Shown piece after piece: positions 27,929 to 35,831 of a stretch of 40,645 nucleotides of DNA. The notes under the pieces are model-generated. The model was given only the letters and a program-made list of their open reading frames with translations, was not told the origin of the DNA and did not search any database. The DNA is taken from positions 1 through 40,645 of the IMG/VR virus record IMGVR_UViG_3300010885_018835; one strand, 5' to 3'. This DNA comes from a virus. The translations under genes and the position numbers were made by a program. Position 1 is the first letter of the stretch, and each line of letters opens with the position of its first letter.

Positions 27929-28882
27929 ATGAGTTACGCACAAAACGGTCTAATAGAAGCCGTAGACATTAATTCAACACTTGCAGGTGGTAATCCAGTA
28001 ACGGCTGCAAACAAACTTAACACTGTTTGGGCTACCGGAGGCACTAACGCAGGTTATGGTCAAACAGCAATTGCAAACGTAGCGGTAGGAGCAACTGTTG
28101 CTGCAAGTACATGGGCGGCGCTAGTGTCTAATACGGCAAGTGCAGCATCACATCAGAGTTCTAGTATTACTTCAGTATCCGTACCGGTAGTCGGGGGCAC
28201 AGTAACATATAATTCTGCTATCCCAACTAACTTAACAACAATCTATACTAATAGATTAAATGCAGTTTCTCAAAGTGGTACTACTGCAAATACTGCAACA
28301 TATGGTAGTACATGGTCAGCTGCAATCACTTTCACTCACATAGTAACATTTGCATCAGGTGATGCTGCACGTTATTTCTTTAATGCGGGTGGTCAATTAG
28401 CAATCACTTGTGCTCACCCTACTGGTACTGGTATCAACTTGTTATTAAACAACTTGGCAAGTAATGTTGGTACTGTTGTGTTAAGTTCCCCTACATCGGG
28501 TACAGCAAGTATTGCTGGTACTTCATACAACGGTATCACTAGAGTTGGTGGAGGCGGTAACGCTCCTACTGTTAGCACTAACAGTGGTTATTTTAATTTG
28601 ACGACATCAAACGCTAACGTATACTATCAAACTGCTAGTACAGGCCCTTCTGGTTATCTAAGTACAAACATTAATATGTTTATCAAATCGAACGGTACGC
28701 AGGGTTCTAATGGTGATGCAGGTAGTGTAATCACAATCTATACTGTTTGGGACGAAATTCCAAACGGCTTAACTGTATCTACTGGTTCTGCAACAACAGT
28801 GACTATACGCCCACCTGAGACTACTTACATTGCTAATTCATGGGGAACACCAACCGTAACCGGTACAGTGTCAGGTAGTTAA
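27929..28882 (+). CDS. Probable tail-fibre/appendage protein
   Basis: 317 residues, rich in Ser, Thr, Asn, Gly and Ala, with almost no charged residues after the first 20. The N-terminus (ANKLNTVWATG, then AGYGQTAI) is a pattern I associate with phage tail-appendage proteins of environmental phages. A Gly-rich turn (GGGGNAPTV) and beta-strand pairs follow. The C-terminus alternates hydrophobic and polar residues (INMFIKSNGTQ, VITIYTVWDE), as in a compact beta-domain. The gene starts 10 bp after the tail-fibre gene with AAGGA at 27918-27922, so it is probably on the same transcript. It could be a second fibre, a fibre tip or a capsid decoration protein; the sequence does not decide. Confidence 0.7.
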   Translation: MSYAQNGLIEAVDINSTLAGGNPVTAANKLNTVWATGGTNAGYGQTAIANVAVGATVAASTWAALVSNTASAASHQSSSITSVSVPVVGGTVTYNSAIPTNLTTIYTNRLNAVSQSGTTANTATYGSTWSAAITFTHIVTFASGDAARYFFNAGGQLAITCAHPTGTGINLLLNNLASNVGTVVLSSPTSGTASIAGTSYNGITRVGGGGNAPTVSTNSGYFNLTTSNANVYYQTASTGPSGYLSTNINMFIKSNGTQGSNGDAGSVITIYTVWDEIPNGLTVSTGSATTVTIRPPETTYIANSWGTPTVTGTVSGS

Positions 28883-28906
28883 TTTTTCACGACAGCTTGG
28901 TATCTA

Positions 28907-28924
28907 TCTAAATACTTCTAGGAG
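28907..28924 (+). promoter_or_regulatory. Possible late-promoter-like octamer and strong ribosome site before the modification cassette
   Basis: TCTAAATA (28907-28914) has one mismatch to TATAAATA and lies in the 48-bp gap after the appendage gene. AGGAG at 28920-28924, six bases before ATG 28931, is one of the best Shine-Dalgarno matches in the window. This gap is the only clear break between the virion genes and the densely overlapping downstream cassette. Confidence 0.35.
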
Positions 28925-28930
28925 TGTTTA

Positions 28931-29236
28931 ATGGATACCAAAACCTTATTAAGCGAGGCTAAAGCCCGCTTTAATCACAATAGCGCAAAAGCGCAACTCA
29001 AAGACAAATATGACGGTAAATTTATTGTTGCCGAACAAGGGGGACTTTGGAAAGCAACACCTGAAGTGATTACCTTTCTAAATGCATTAGATGATAACTT
29101 TGTAATTTTGGTCGACAATTTTGATAACCCGGTACGAGTGAATCGTGAAAAATTATTAAATGTGTTAAAAGATACTTATCAAAAAGTTATGCTTGATTGG
29201 TATAAAGAATGGAAAGAACTAGAGTCTAAACGATGA
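28931..29236 (+). CDS. Conserved-looking 101-residue protein of unknown function
   Basis: A small charged protein with helix-rich ends and a central beta stretch (GKFIVAEQGGLWKATPEVIT). An acidic, hydrophobic segment (DDNFVILVDNFDNPVRV) precedes a C-terminal helix (YQKVMLDWYKEWKELESKR). There is no cysteine, signal peptide or membrane segment. It starts after a strong AGGAG site and ends in an ATGA overlap with the first glycosyltransferase, so it leads the modification operon. I recognise no family. It could be a fibre-assembly factor, an adaptor, or a protein acted on by the cassette; none of these is supported beyond position. Confidence 0.75.
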   Translation: MDTKTLLSEAKARFNHNSAKAQLKDKYDGKFIVAEQGGLWKATPEVITFLNALDDNFVILVDNFDNPVRVNREKLLNVLKDTYQKVMLDWYKEWKELESKR

Positions 29237-30036
29237 GCAAAGGGGCAATACTATTTGCGTTCAACTCACCCAAGTTCAACTACTATGAAATGGCAGTTGC
29301 AACTGCTAAACGCATCAATCACTTTTTAGGATTACCTGTTACAATTGTGACAGATAACGATTCACTACCTAAAAATATTACATACAATTTTGATAACACC
29401 ATAATAACTCAGCCTGATAAAAACAATATAAGAGAGCATCAAATTTGGATCAATAAAGGTAGATATCAAGCATATAAACTTAGTCCGTATGATGAAACGC
29501 TATTACTTGACACCGACTACATGGTTAATTCAGATAAACTATTACGCACGTTTGATATCTATGATGACTTTTGTTGCCATGACACTACTAGCTTTCTAAT
29601 GCAACCCGGAGTAGCACAAGAAGTATTGAGTTCCTACAGTTTCAAAACATTATGGGCTACAGTAGTAACATTTAGAAAATCAAATAGAGCCGAGCAAATA
29701 TTTGATTGTTTAGAAATGGTACAGAAGAACTATGACCACTATGCAAACATTCATAGTTTTGTAGGCGGAATCTTCAGAAATGACTATGCATTGACACTAG
29801 CATTGCGTATTGCTAACGGACATTCAGATAACAAACAAGATATTATTCCTTGGAACTTAGTTCATGTTGGGAAGAATACTAGTATCTATGGAAATAATAA
29901 TGATGAACTGAACACTGAGTATACAGTTATGTACGACAACTGGCAACGTGGTAAAATTCGTAAAGAGTATATTACTATCAAAGATATGGACTTTCATGTG
30001 ATGAATAAAGAAAACTTCATGGAGCTTATAGCATGA
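29233..30036 (+). CDS. GT-A-like glycosyltransferase 1
   Basis: 267 residues. The N-terminal pattern (MSKGAILFAFNSPKFNYYEM, then LPVTIVTDND) matches the first Rossmann-like strands of GT8/GT-A nucleotide-sugar transferases. YDETLLLDTDYMVNSDKLL contains D93-T94-D95 in the position of the metal-binding DxD motif. A late MDFHVMNKENF segment could be the second metal or acceptor region. It probably transfers a sugar from a nucleotide donor; acceptor and sugar are unknown. It overlaps the upstream gene by ATGA and the downstream gene by four bases, implying translational coupling. The next gene is a paralogue. The GT-A call rests on motif order and is fairly secure; activity is not shown. Confidence 0.75.
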   Translation: MSKGAILFAFNSPKFNYYEMAVATAKRINHFLGLPVTIVTDNDSLPKNITYNFDNTIITQPDKNNIREHQIWINKGRYQAYKLSPYDETLLLDTDYMVNSDKLLRTFDIYDDFCCHDTTSFLMQPGVAQEVLSSYSFKTLWATVVTFRKSNRAEQIFDCLEMVQKNYDHYANIHSFVGGIFRNDYALTLALRIANGHSDNKQDIIPWNLVHVGKNTSIYGNNNDELNTEYTVMYDNWQRGKIRKEYITIKDMDFHVMNKENFMELIA

Positions 30037-30788
30037 CTAGAGGTTTTGTAATTATGGCACAAAACACGGAGAAAGTTGATTACGTTAAATGTGCAAAGGT
30101 TCTAGCACAAAGCATCAAACAAGTGATGCCAAATGCTAATGTCACAATAATTACAGACTTGCCTTATCCCAAACAAGAAGGTTATGCCAATGATTGGCAA
30201 GTATATTATGCTAGTCCATATGATGAGACAATTAAGCTAGAAGCTGACATGATTATTCCTCGCTCGATAGAACACTGGTGGGAGATTTTATCTGTGCAAG
30301 ATGTTGTAGTATGTAGCACAATTAGAAACTTTAAGGGTGAAATTTCTGATGTTAGAGCTTACCGTAAATTCATTGACGAGAACAACTTACCTGATTGTTA
30401 TAATGCAATTACATATTTTAAGAAATCAGAATTTGCAAAACAGTTCTTTGATATAGTTCGTAACGTTTTTGAAAATTGGGAAGAATATAAAGCTATCTTA
30501 AAATGTAACCCACAAGAGGAAGCAAGTACAGACTGGGTGTATGCCATCGCTTGTCATATACTAGGTAATGAAAAAACATCTATTCCTAATTTCAGTGAGT
30601 TTTCAATGACGCATATGAAACAGTTTATAAATGGTATGCCATCTGAAGATTGGGCAAACACCCTAGTGTGTGAATTTTTACCCGACTCTATTAGAGTAAA
30701 CACGTATACCCAATCATATCCGTTTCACTATCATGTGAAAGAGTTTTCTGATACAATAGCTGAAGGATACCAATGGAAGACTATGTAA
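30033..30788 (+). CDS. GT-A-like glycosyltransferase 2 (paralogue of GT1)
   Basis: 251 residues. The order of motifs is the same as in the preceding protein: RGFVIMAQNTEKVDYVKCAK, NVTIITDLPYP, then SPYDETIKLEADMIIPRSIE, which aligns with SPYDETLLLDTDYMVNSDKL of GT1. Here the DxD position reads E70-A71-D72, a weaker but possible metal site. The C-terminal half (TDWVYAIACHILG, and FHYHVKEF near the end) differs from GT1, as expected if the acceptor differs. The two genes overlap by four bases and look like a tandem duplication followed by divergence. It could be an active transferase with altered specificity or a partner subunit. Confidence 0.7.
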   Translation: MTRGFVIMAQNTEKVDYVKCAKVLAQSIKQVMPNANVTIITDLPYPKQEGYANDWQVYYASPYDETIKLEADMIIPRSIEHWWEILSVQDVVVCSTIRNFKGEISDVRAYRKFIDENNLPDCYNAITYFKKSEFAKQFFDIVRNVFENWEEYKAILKCNPQEEASTDWVYAIACHILGNEKTSIPNFSEFSMTHMKQFINGMPSEDWANTLVCEFLPDSIRVNTYTQSYPFHYHVKEFSDTIAEGYQWKTM

Positions 30789-31105
30789 TAGTTTGGGAAG
30801 CCCCTCCGGTAATTAAGCCCGAATTCAGATTATATTATGATGATAAGGGTAGGGTATTATTCTATACCTGCGAAAAACCCGAAGGTAATTACATTACTAT
30901 TGATGCTACTACCTATGCAGAAGGTAGGCCTGATGTACGAGTAGTTGACGGTAAGTTGTCACGTAATTCTAATGGGGCAGTTGTTAGCAAATTAATTATC
31001 AGTGACGAAGGTATATCATGTGCAACAGAAGATATAAGCATTGTAGTAAGTGATGATTACGACGGTAAAAAAACTAAATGGAAATTAACAACTTATGAGT
31101 TATGA
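30773..31105 (+). CDS. 110-residue beta-rich protein of unknown function
   Basis: It starts at ATG 30773, overlapping the end of GT2 by 16 bp, and itself overlaps the next gene by 11 bp. The N-terminus is rich in aromatic and proline residues (MEDYVIVWEAPPVIKPEFRL), followed by a predicted beta-hairpin (YYDDKGRVLFYTCEKPEG) and regular polar/hydrophobic strands (AVVSKLIISDEGISCATEDI). There are two cysteines and no membrane segment. No family is recognised. Deep embedding between GT genes implies a linked role, for example an accessory subunit or a small modified protein. That is inference only. Confidence 0.75.
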   Translation: MEDYVIVWEAPPVIKPEFRLYYDDKGRVLFYTCEKPEGNYITIDATTYAEGRPDVRVVDGKLSRNSNGAVVSKLIISDEGISCATEDISIVVSDDYDGKKTKWKLTTYEL

Positions 31106-32048
31106 AGATATTATTGATGTAGTTGATTTAGATTGTATCTATCTCAGCTATGACGAACCACAAAAAGAAGAATTCTGGCTTAAAGTAAAGAACATGGTGC
31201 CGTGGGCAAAGCGTGTTGATAACGTTAAAGGTAGTGACGCCGCACACAAAGCTGCAGGTGAAGCAAGTGACACAGAACGTTTCATCTTAATTGACGGAGA
31301 TAACATGCCAGAAGAAACCTTCTTCAACCTTCAATTAGACTTTACAGGCAAAGACGAAACATTTAGAAAAGCACAGTTTAGATGGAAAGCGATTAATAGT
31401 ATCAACGGTCTACGCTACGGTAACGGTGGGATGAGTAGTTGGACAAAGACTTATGTGCGTGAAATGAAAACACACGAACACCAGACAGAAGGTGATGTTT
31501 CACGTATAGCCGATTTTTGCTTGGATAGTAAAGATAACTTGTACTGGGCCATGCATGATTGTTACAGTACAACTTATCCCAATTACACACCATTTCAAGC
31601 ATGGCGCGCAGGATTTCGTGAAGGCGTAAAAATGAGTTTGAATCGTGGATCACGTCCTACAGTAGACGAATTCAAAGAAACAGTTGCAAGTCGTAACCTA
31701 AACAACTTGACTATTTGGCAGAACGTTGGCATGGATGTTGAGAATGGTGACTGGGCTATCATGGGAGCACGTATGGGGACTCATATGACAATGCTTACTG
31801 ATTGGGATGTACATAACGTGCAGTGGTTTGATAACTATATTGAAATGTGGGAGAAAATTAAAGATGAAGACCCACTTGAACTATCAGAAGCATATGGTAT
31901 TGAATTAAGCACTAAGCTAGGATTACCTATGTGTGCATTAAACAGTGAACAAAGTGCATTCTTTAAGCGTCACTATAATGCTGATAAGTATAACATTGGT
32001 CCATTAGTTAGAGAGATGGATGTAATAAGAAAGATTGAAGGTTGGTAA
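31095..32048 (+). CDS. Glycosyltransferase-like protein with DGDN motif
   Basis: 317 residues. DLDCIYLSYDEPQKEEFW (11-28) fits the first strand and loop of a GT-A fold. WAKRVDNVKGSDAAHKAAGE (37-56) resembles the donor-binding helix, and FILIDGDNMP (63-72) provides D67 and D69 as a probable DxD metal site. Later NSINGLRYGNGGM recurs in the terminal repeat protein of this window. The C-terminal half is mixed and contains WRAGFREGVKMSL. The most likely role is a phage glycosyltransferase or nucleotide-sugar-binding protein. It overlaps the 110-residue gene by 11 bp and is followed after 4 bp by a radical SAM gene. I know similar proteins only as uncharacterised phage genes, so the GT assignment is motif-based. 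Confidence 0.7.
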   Translation: MSYEDIIDVVDLDCIYLSYDEPQKEEFWLKVKNMVPWAKRVDNVKGSDAAHKAAGEASDTERFILIDGDNMPEETFFNLQLDFTGKDETFRKAQFRWKAINSINGLRYGNGGMSSWTKTYVREMKTHEHQTEGDVSRIADFCLDSKDNLYWAMHDCYSTTYPNYTPFQAWRAGFREGVKMSLNRGSRPTVDEFKETVASRNLNNLTIWQNVGMDVENGDWAIMGARMGTHMTMLTDWDVHNVQWFDNYIEMWEKIKDEDPLELSEAYGIELSTKLGLPMCALNSEQSAFFKRHYNADKYNIGPLVREMDVIRKIEGW

Positions 32049-32052
32049 AAAT

Positions 32053-33468
32053 ATGTCAAATTACGATGATTATCAAAATCATTTGAACAATGTAAAAAAT
32101 GAACTAGATAGCGTAAGCCCTAGTTTTTGTGTTGCTAAATGGAAACAAGTGACGATGCACTTGCAAAACGGGATGAACCATAGTTGTCATCATCCCAAAA
32201 CTCATGTAGTTCCTATATCTGAAATTAAGTTCAATCCCACTGCACTACATAATAGCGAATTCAAAAAAGAACAGCGCAAATTAATGCTTGAGGGAAAACG
32301 ACCAGCCGAATGTGATTACTGTTGGCGTGTAGAAGATAGTGGTCAAGGTAGCTTAAGTGATAGAATATACAAAAGTGCTGACCAATGGGCACAACCTTTT
32401 ATAAAAGATATTCAAAGTAAGCCTTGGGATGATGACGTTGATCCTAGCTATGTGGAAGTAAGCTTTAGTAATGTTTGTAATTTCAAATGTAGCTATTGTG
32501 CTCCTCATATCAGCAGTCAATGGATGGAAGAAATTGAGAAGTATGGGGCATATCCAACATCTAATCATTTCAATAACCTAGATTGGATTAAGCAAGAAAA
32601 TATGATGCCTATCCCTAATAGGGAAGAGAATCCATATGTTGATGCATTTTGGGCTTGGTGGCCTACTATGTATCAAAATCTACAACATTTTAGAATTACA
32701 GGTGGCGAACCATTACTAAGTAAAAACACATTCTTAGTATTGGATTATATTATTGAAAATCCTAACCCTAACTTAGAGGTTAGTATCAATACAAATATGA
32801 ATCCTCCTGAAGAACTATTTGATAAGTTTATTGAAAAGATTAAAATTATCATTACTGAAAAGAAAGTTAAGAAATTCAAACTGTTCACTAGTGCAGAAGC
32901 ACACGGTAAACAAAGCGAGTATATTCGTTTTGGTATGAATTATGACAAGTGGTTAAGCAATATTCATCGTGTATATAAAGAGATTCCAGAAATCGAATTC
33001 ACTATTATGAGTACATATAATATACTCAGTTTAACAACTTATACACATTTTTTAGATGATATATTGGATATTAAGCGACAGTACGGTAAACACGATGATT
33101 TCCGTAATCCAATGTTATTAGATATCCCTTACTTGCGTTATCCTGACCATCAAGCTATATTCATTATGGAACCAGAAATGCTTCCAATGTTATACGACCA
33201 AGTAACTCATATGTATCGTAATTTAGAATATAAAAATTGGTATGGTACTGCTAATAGAGGTTTCTATGAACACGAAGCAGATAAGCTAAAAAGAATATAT
33301 ACTATGGTTAGCAATATGGAACCAAATCAATGGACTACTAACACCAATGAAACACGAAAAGACTTTGTTAAGTTTGTAGATGAACACGATAAAAGACGAG
33401 GAACTAATTTCTTAGAAACATTCCCTGAATTTGAAGGATTCTACAATAGAATTAAACAAACAATGTAA
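32053..33468 (+). CDS. Radical SAM enzyme with N-terminal twitch domain (1)
   Basis: 471 residues from ATG 32053. An in-frame TTG 18 bp upstream is possible but overlaps the previous gene and adds no conserved sequence; GAAGG at 32037-32041 fits either weakly. CNFKCSYC supplies the radical SAM cysteines C142, C146 and C149. GGEP at 217-220 is the SAM-binding motif. Upstream cysteines C26 (SFCVAKW), C45 (NHSCHHP), C87 and C90 (ECDYCW) match the N-terminal twitch arrangement that would hold an auxiliary 4Fe-4S cluster. Such enzymes generate a 5'-deoxyadenosyl radical; the substrate is unknown and could be a sugar, a peptide or a protein side chain. It sits between a GT-like gene and a 431-residue probable GT, pointing to glycan or virion modification. 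Confidence 0.88.
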   Translation: MSNYDDYQNHLNNVKNELDSVSPSFCVAKWKQVTMHLQNGMNHSCHHPKTHVVPISEIKFNPTALHNSEFKKEQRKLMLEGKRPAECDYCWRVEDSGQGSLSDRIYKSADQWAQPFIKDIQSKPWDDDVDPSYVEVSFSNVCNFKCSYCAPHISSQWMEEIEKYGAYPTSNHFNNLDWIKQENMMPIPNREENPYVDAFWAWWPTMYQNLQHFRITGGEPLLSKNTFLVLDYIIENPNPNLEVSINTNMNPPEELFDKFIEKIKIIITEKKVKKFKLFTSAEAHGKQSEYIRFGMNYDKWLSNIHRVYKEIPEIEFTIMSTYNILSLTTYTHFLDDILDIKRQYGKHDDFRNPMLLDIPYLRYPDHQAIFIMEPEMLPMLYDQVTHMYRNLEYKNWYGTANRGFYEHEADKLKRIYTMVSNMEPNQWTTNTNETRKDFVKFVDEHDKRRGTNFLETFPEFEGFYNRIKQTM

Positions 33469-33473
33469 AACTT

Positions 33474-34769
33474 ATGATTACGGCAACTTATGATAAAGCA
33501 ATTGATCCAGTGACTGGGGTCATTTATCCAAGCATGTGTGATAAGAATTATTTGAATGGTCCTAATAAACGACCATCAAACTTTGATGAACACATGTTTC
33601 GTGTCACGCAGGAAAACGATAGTTATAGAACACACGTATTGGTACCATACGAGGACGTGCAGTATGTTCCATTGGATAGTGTTACTACAAAGTATTTTTA
33701 TCTAGTTAATACCTTTAACGTTAATTTTTATGATGAAATGCGAGAGGTAGGTTTTTCGCACGTTGATAATAAAATTATAGAAGATGCAAATGCAGGAAAC
33801 TGTAAAATTATCTTTATACAAGATGTTGAAGGTATGTCGGGTTTAGTCAACACACATCATGAGTATGAATTCAGAACCATACAAGAATGGTGTACTAAAG
33901 CTAATATTAATCCCAAAGCAGTACACTATATTTGTGGCAACTTAATAGCAGATAAAAGAGCACAAGAACAAGGTTGTACCTATCAAGTACATCCAATCAC
34001 CACCCAGGAAACATGGAATAACATAAAAAGTTACCCACTTGGAGTCACAAGGTTTGAGCCAACCAAATCAAACTATCTATATTTGAATTACAACAGGCAA
34101 AGTAGATTTCATCGGGTTTGTATGCTATCTAAGTTAATAAAACACGAGTTATTTGATAAAGGTATGAATAGTTTTAATACAATGGGTCGTTCATTTAATC
34201 AATTTAGTTATAGACTTGACGATTTTGAACCGGGCTTATCTGTCTACGGACAGCAATTATTTGACCGTGCTCCTATTTTTGTAGACACTGATAATTCAGA
34301 TATCACTAGCAGCGTAGGTGATTTATCTAACTATACTGACACCTTTATATCATTGATTTCAGAAACATTAACTGAACCTGGCACATTGTTCTGTAGTGAA
34401 AAGACTTGGCGATCAATTATAGTAGGTCATCCATTTATGATTCTAGGTAGCACTAATCAGTTGAAATACTTAAGGTCACAGGGTTTCAAAACTTTTGGTA
34501 ATTGGATAGATGAAAGCTACGATGATTTTGATGACTTAGATAAAAAAATTAATATTATCTTATCTAATTTAGAACGCTTCAATAAAATGTCATTGGATGA
34601 ATTGAAGAATATTCGTAATGAAATGGAATCAGTCTTGATTCATAATAAGAATCATATGAGAGAATATTCAGCAAAGAAATATTATTACGGAGAAAGATAT
34701 TCGCACAAGAAGCCAGTTGAAATAATATTGTTTGATATTTGGAACCAATTTAATAATGGAGATATATGA
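33474..34769 (+). CDS. Probable glycosyltransferase-family protein (431 residues)
   Basis: The diagnostic C-terminal block is FISLISET (291-298), SEKTWRSIIVGHPFMILGS (308-326), then LKYLRSQGFKTF and WIDESYDDFDDLDKKI. This resembles the donor-binding half of GT-B-type transferases such as fucosyltransferase-like proteins, where a Glu-Lys-Thr segment precedes a hydrophobic strand and a Gly turn. YLYLNYNRQSRFHR (201-214) is a second conserved-looking block. The N-terminal 190 residues are not recognisable. There is no signal peptide or membrane helix. It follows the radical SAM gene after five bases and overlaps the epimerase gene by ATGA, so it is part of the same operon. Glycosyl transfer is probable but could not be confirmed by motif alone. 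Confidence 0.65.
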   Translation: MITATYDKAIDPVTGVIYPSMCDKNYLNGPNKRPSNFDEHMFRVTQENDSYRTHVLVPYEDVQYVPLDSVTTKYFYLVNTFNVNFYDEMREVGFSHVDNKIIEDANAGNCKIIFIQDVEGMSGLVNTHHEYEFRTIQEWCTKANINPKAVHYICGNLIADKRAQEQGCTYQVHPITTQETWNNIKSYPLGVTRFEPTKSNYLYLNYNRQSRFHRVCMLSKLIKHELFDKGMNSFNTMGRSFNQFSYRLDDFEPGLSVYGQQLFDRAPIFVDTDNSDITSSVGDLSNYTDTFISLISETLTEPGTLFCSEKTWRSIIVGHPFMILGSTNQLKYLRSQGFKTFGNWIDESYDDFDDLDKKINIILSNLERFNKMSLDELKNIRNEMESVLIHNKNHMREYSAKKYYYGERYSHKKPVEIILFDIWNQFNNGDI

Positions 34770-35719
34770 AAAAAGTTGTAGTATGTGGTGCAGGTGGATT
34801 TATAGGAAGTCATTTAGTAACTGATTTGAAAAGTCGTGGGTGCTATGTCATTGGAGTTGACTTAAAGTATCCAAAATTTAGCCAAACGGATGCAGATGAG
34901 TTTATCATTGCTGATTTACGTGTGCATTCAAACGTTGACCATGTTATTAAAAGTGATGTTGATGAGATTTATCAATTGGCTGCAGATATGGGCGGTGCTG
35001 GATATATCTTTACAGGTGAGCACGATGCTGACATCATGCACAATAGCTGCCAGATCAACTTAAATGTATTAGACGTTATGAAGAAGAAAGGAATTAAGAA
35101 AGTCTTTTATTCTAGTAGTGCATGTATGTACCCAAGTCACAATCAAGAGGATCCTAACAATCCATTAATGAGTGAAGACAGTGCTTATCCTGCTAATCCA
35201 GATAGTGAGTACGGCTGGGAGAAGTTATTCAGTGAACGACTATATCTCACATACGCACGTAACTATAAAATAGATGTTCGTATTGCACGATTTCATAATA
35301 TATTTGGTCCCAATGGTTCTTGGAACAACGGTAAAGAAAAAGCTCCGGCTGCATTGTGTCGCAAAATAGCAATGTGTGAAGATAAAGGTGTAGTAGAGAT
35401 ATGGGGCCCGGGCAACCAAACACGCAGTTTCTTATATATTGATGAGTGTATAGAAGGCATATACCGTATCATGGAAAGTAATTGTGTTGTGCCAGTAAAC
35501 TTGGGTAGTACACGAATGATAAGTATAAATCAATTAGTATTTTTAATAGCTAAATTAGTAGGTAAAAATGTTTCGATTGAAAATGTTGATGGCCCTAGAG
35601 GTGTATTGGGTCGCAATAGTGATAACAGATTGATAAAAGAATTGATAGATTGGGTACCAGATGAAAATTTAGAAGACGGGCTACTAAAAACATATAATTG
35701 GATAAAACAACAGCTATGA
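34766..35719 (+). CDS. GDP-mannose 3,5-epimerase-like NAD-dependent sugar epimerase
   Basis: 317 residues of the extended SDR family. The nucleotide-binding motif GAGGFIG is at 8-14. The SSSACMYPS strand places Cys120, and YGWEK contains Tyr149 and Lys153. NGKEKAPAALCRK holds Lys192, and GVLGRNSDNRLIKE holds Arg283. These positions correspond to the Cys, Tyr, Lys, Lys and Arg reported as important in plant GDP-mannose 3,5-epimerase, and neighbouring text (LAADMGGAGYIF, RFHNIFGP, TRSFLYIDECIEGI) is also close to that enzyme. The expected reaction converts GDP-D-mannose to GDP-L-galactose/L-gulose, but a related NDP-sugar cannot be excluded. Its product could feed the transferases of this cassette. 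ATGA overlaps link it to both neighbours. Confidence 0.88.
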   Translation: MKKVVVCGAGGFIGSHLVTDLKSRGCYVIGVDLKYPKFSQTDADEFIIADLRVHSNVDHVIKSDVDEIYQLAADMGGAGYIFTGEHDADIMHNSCQINLNVLDVMKKKGIKKVFYSSSACMYPSHNQEDPNNPLMSEDSAYPANPDSEYGWEKLFSERLYLTYARNYKIDVRIARFHNIFGPNGSWNNGKEKAPAALCRKIAMCEDKGVVEIWGPGNQTRSFLYIDECIEGIYRIMESNCVVPVNLGSTRMISINQLVFLIAKLVGKNVSIENVDGPRGVLGRNSDNRLIKELIDWVPDENLEDGLLKTYNWIKQQL

Positions 35720-35796
35720 AATTCCTAATGGCTAACGAGAATCTGTATGATGCAGTGTTACATCATGCAGCTACATTAGTAGGCATACTAAAATAG
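35716..35796 (+). CDS. 26-residue mini-ORF, possible gene remnant
   Basis: It begins with an ATGA overlap with the epimerase stop and reads MKFLMANENLYDAVLHHAAT, ending VGILK before TAG. It is the only ORF in the window ending in TAG and has no recognisable domain. It may be a leader, a small coupled peptide, or the stump of a gene lost between the epimerase and the methyltransferase. Evidence for translation is only the overlap geometry. Confidence 0.25.
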   Translation: MKFLMANENLYDAVLHHAATLVGILK

Positions 35797-35831
35797 AATT
35801 TTTCAAAAATATAGAAATGTGGTATATAAAT

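Noticed and set aside
32035-32052. TTG start for the first radical SAM gene
   Set aside because: It overlaps the end of the upstream gene and adds only six residues without motif; ATG 32053 is simpler.
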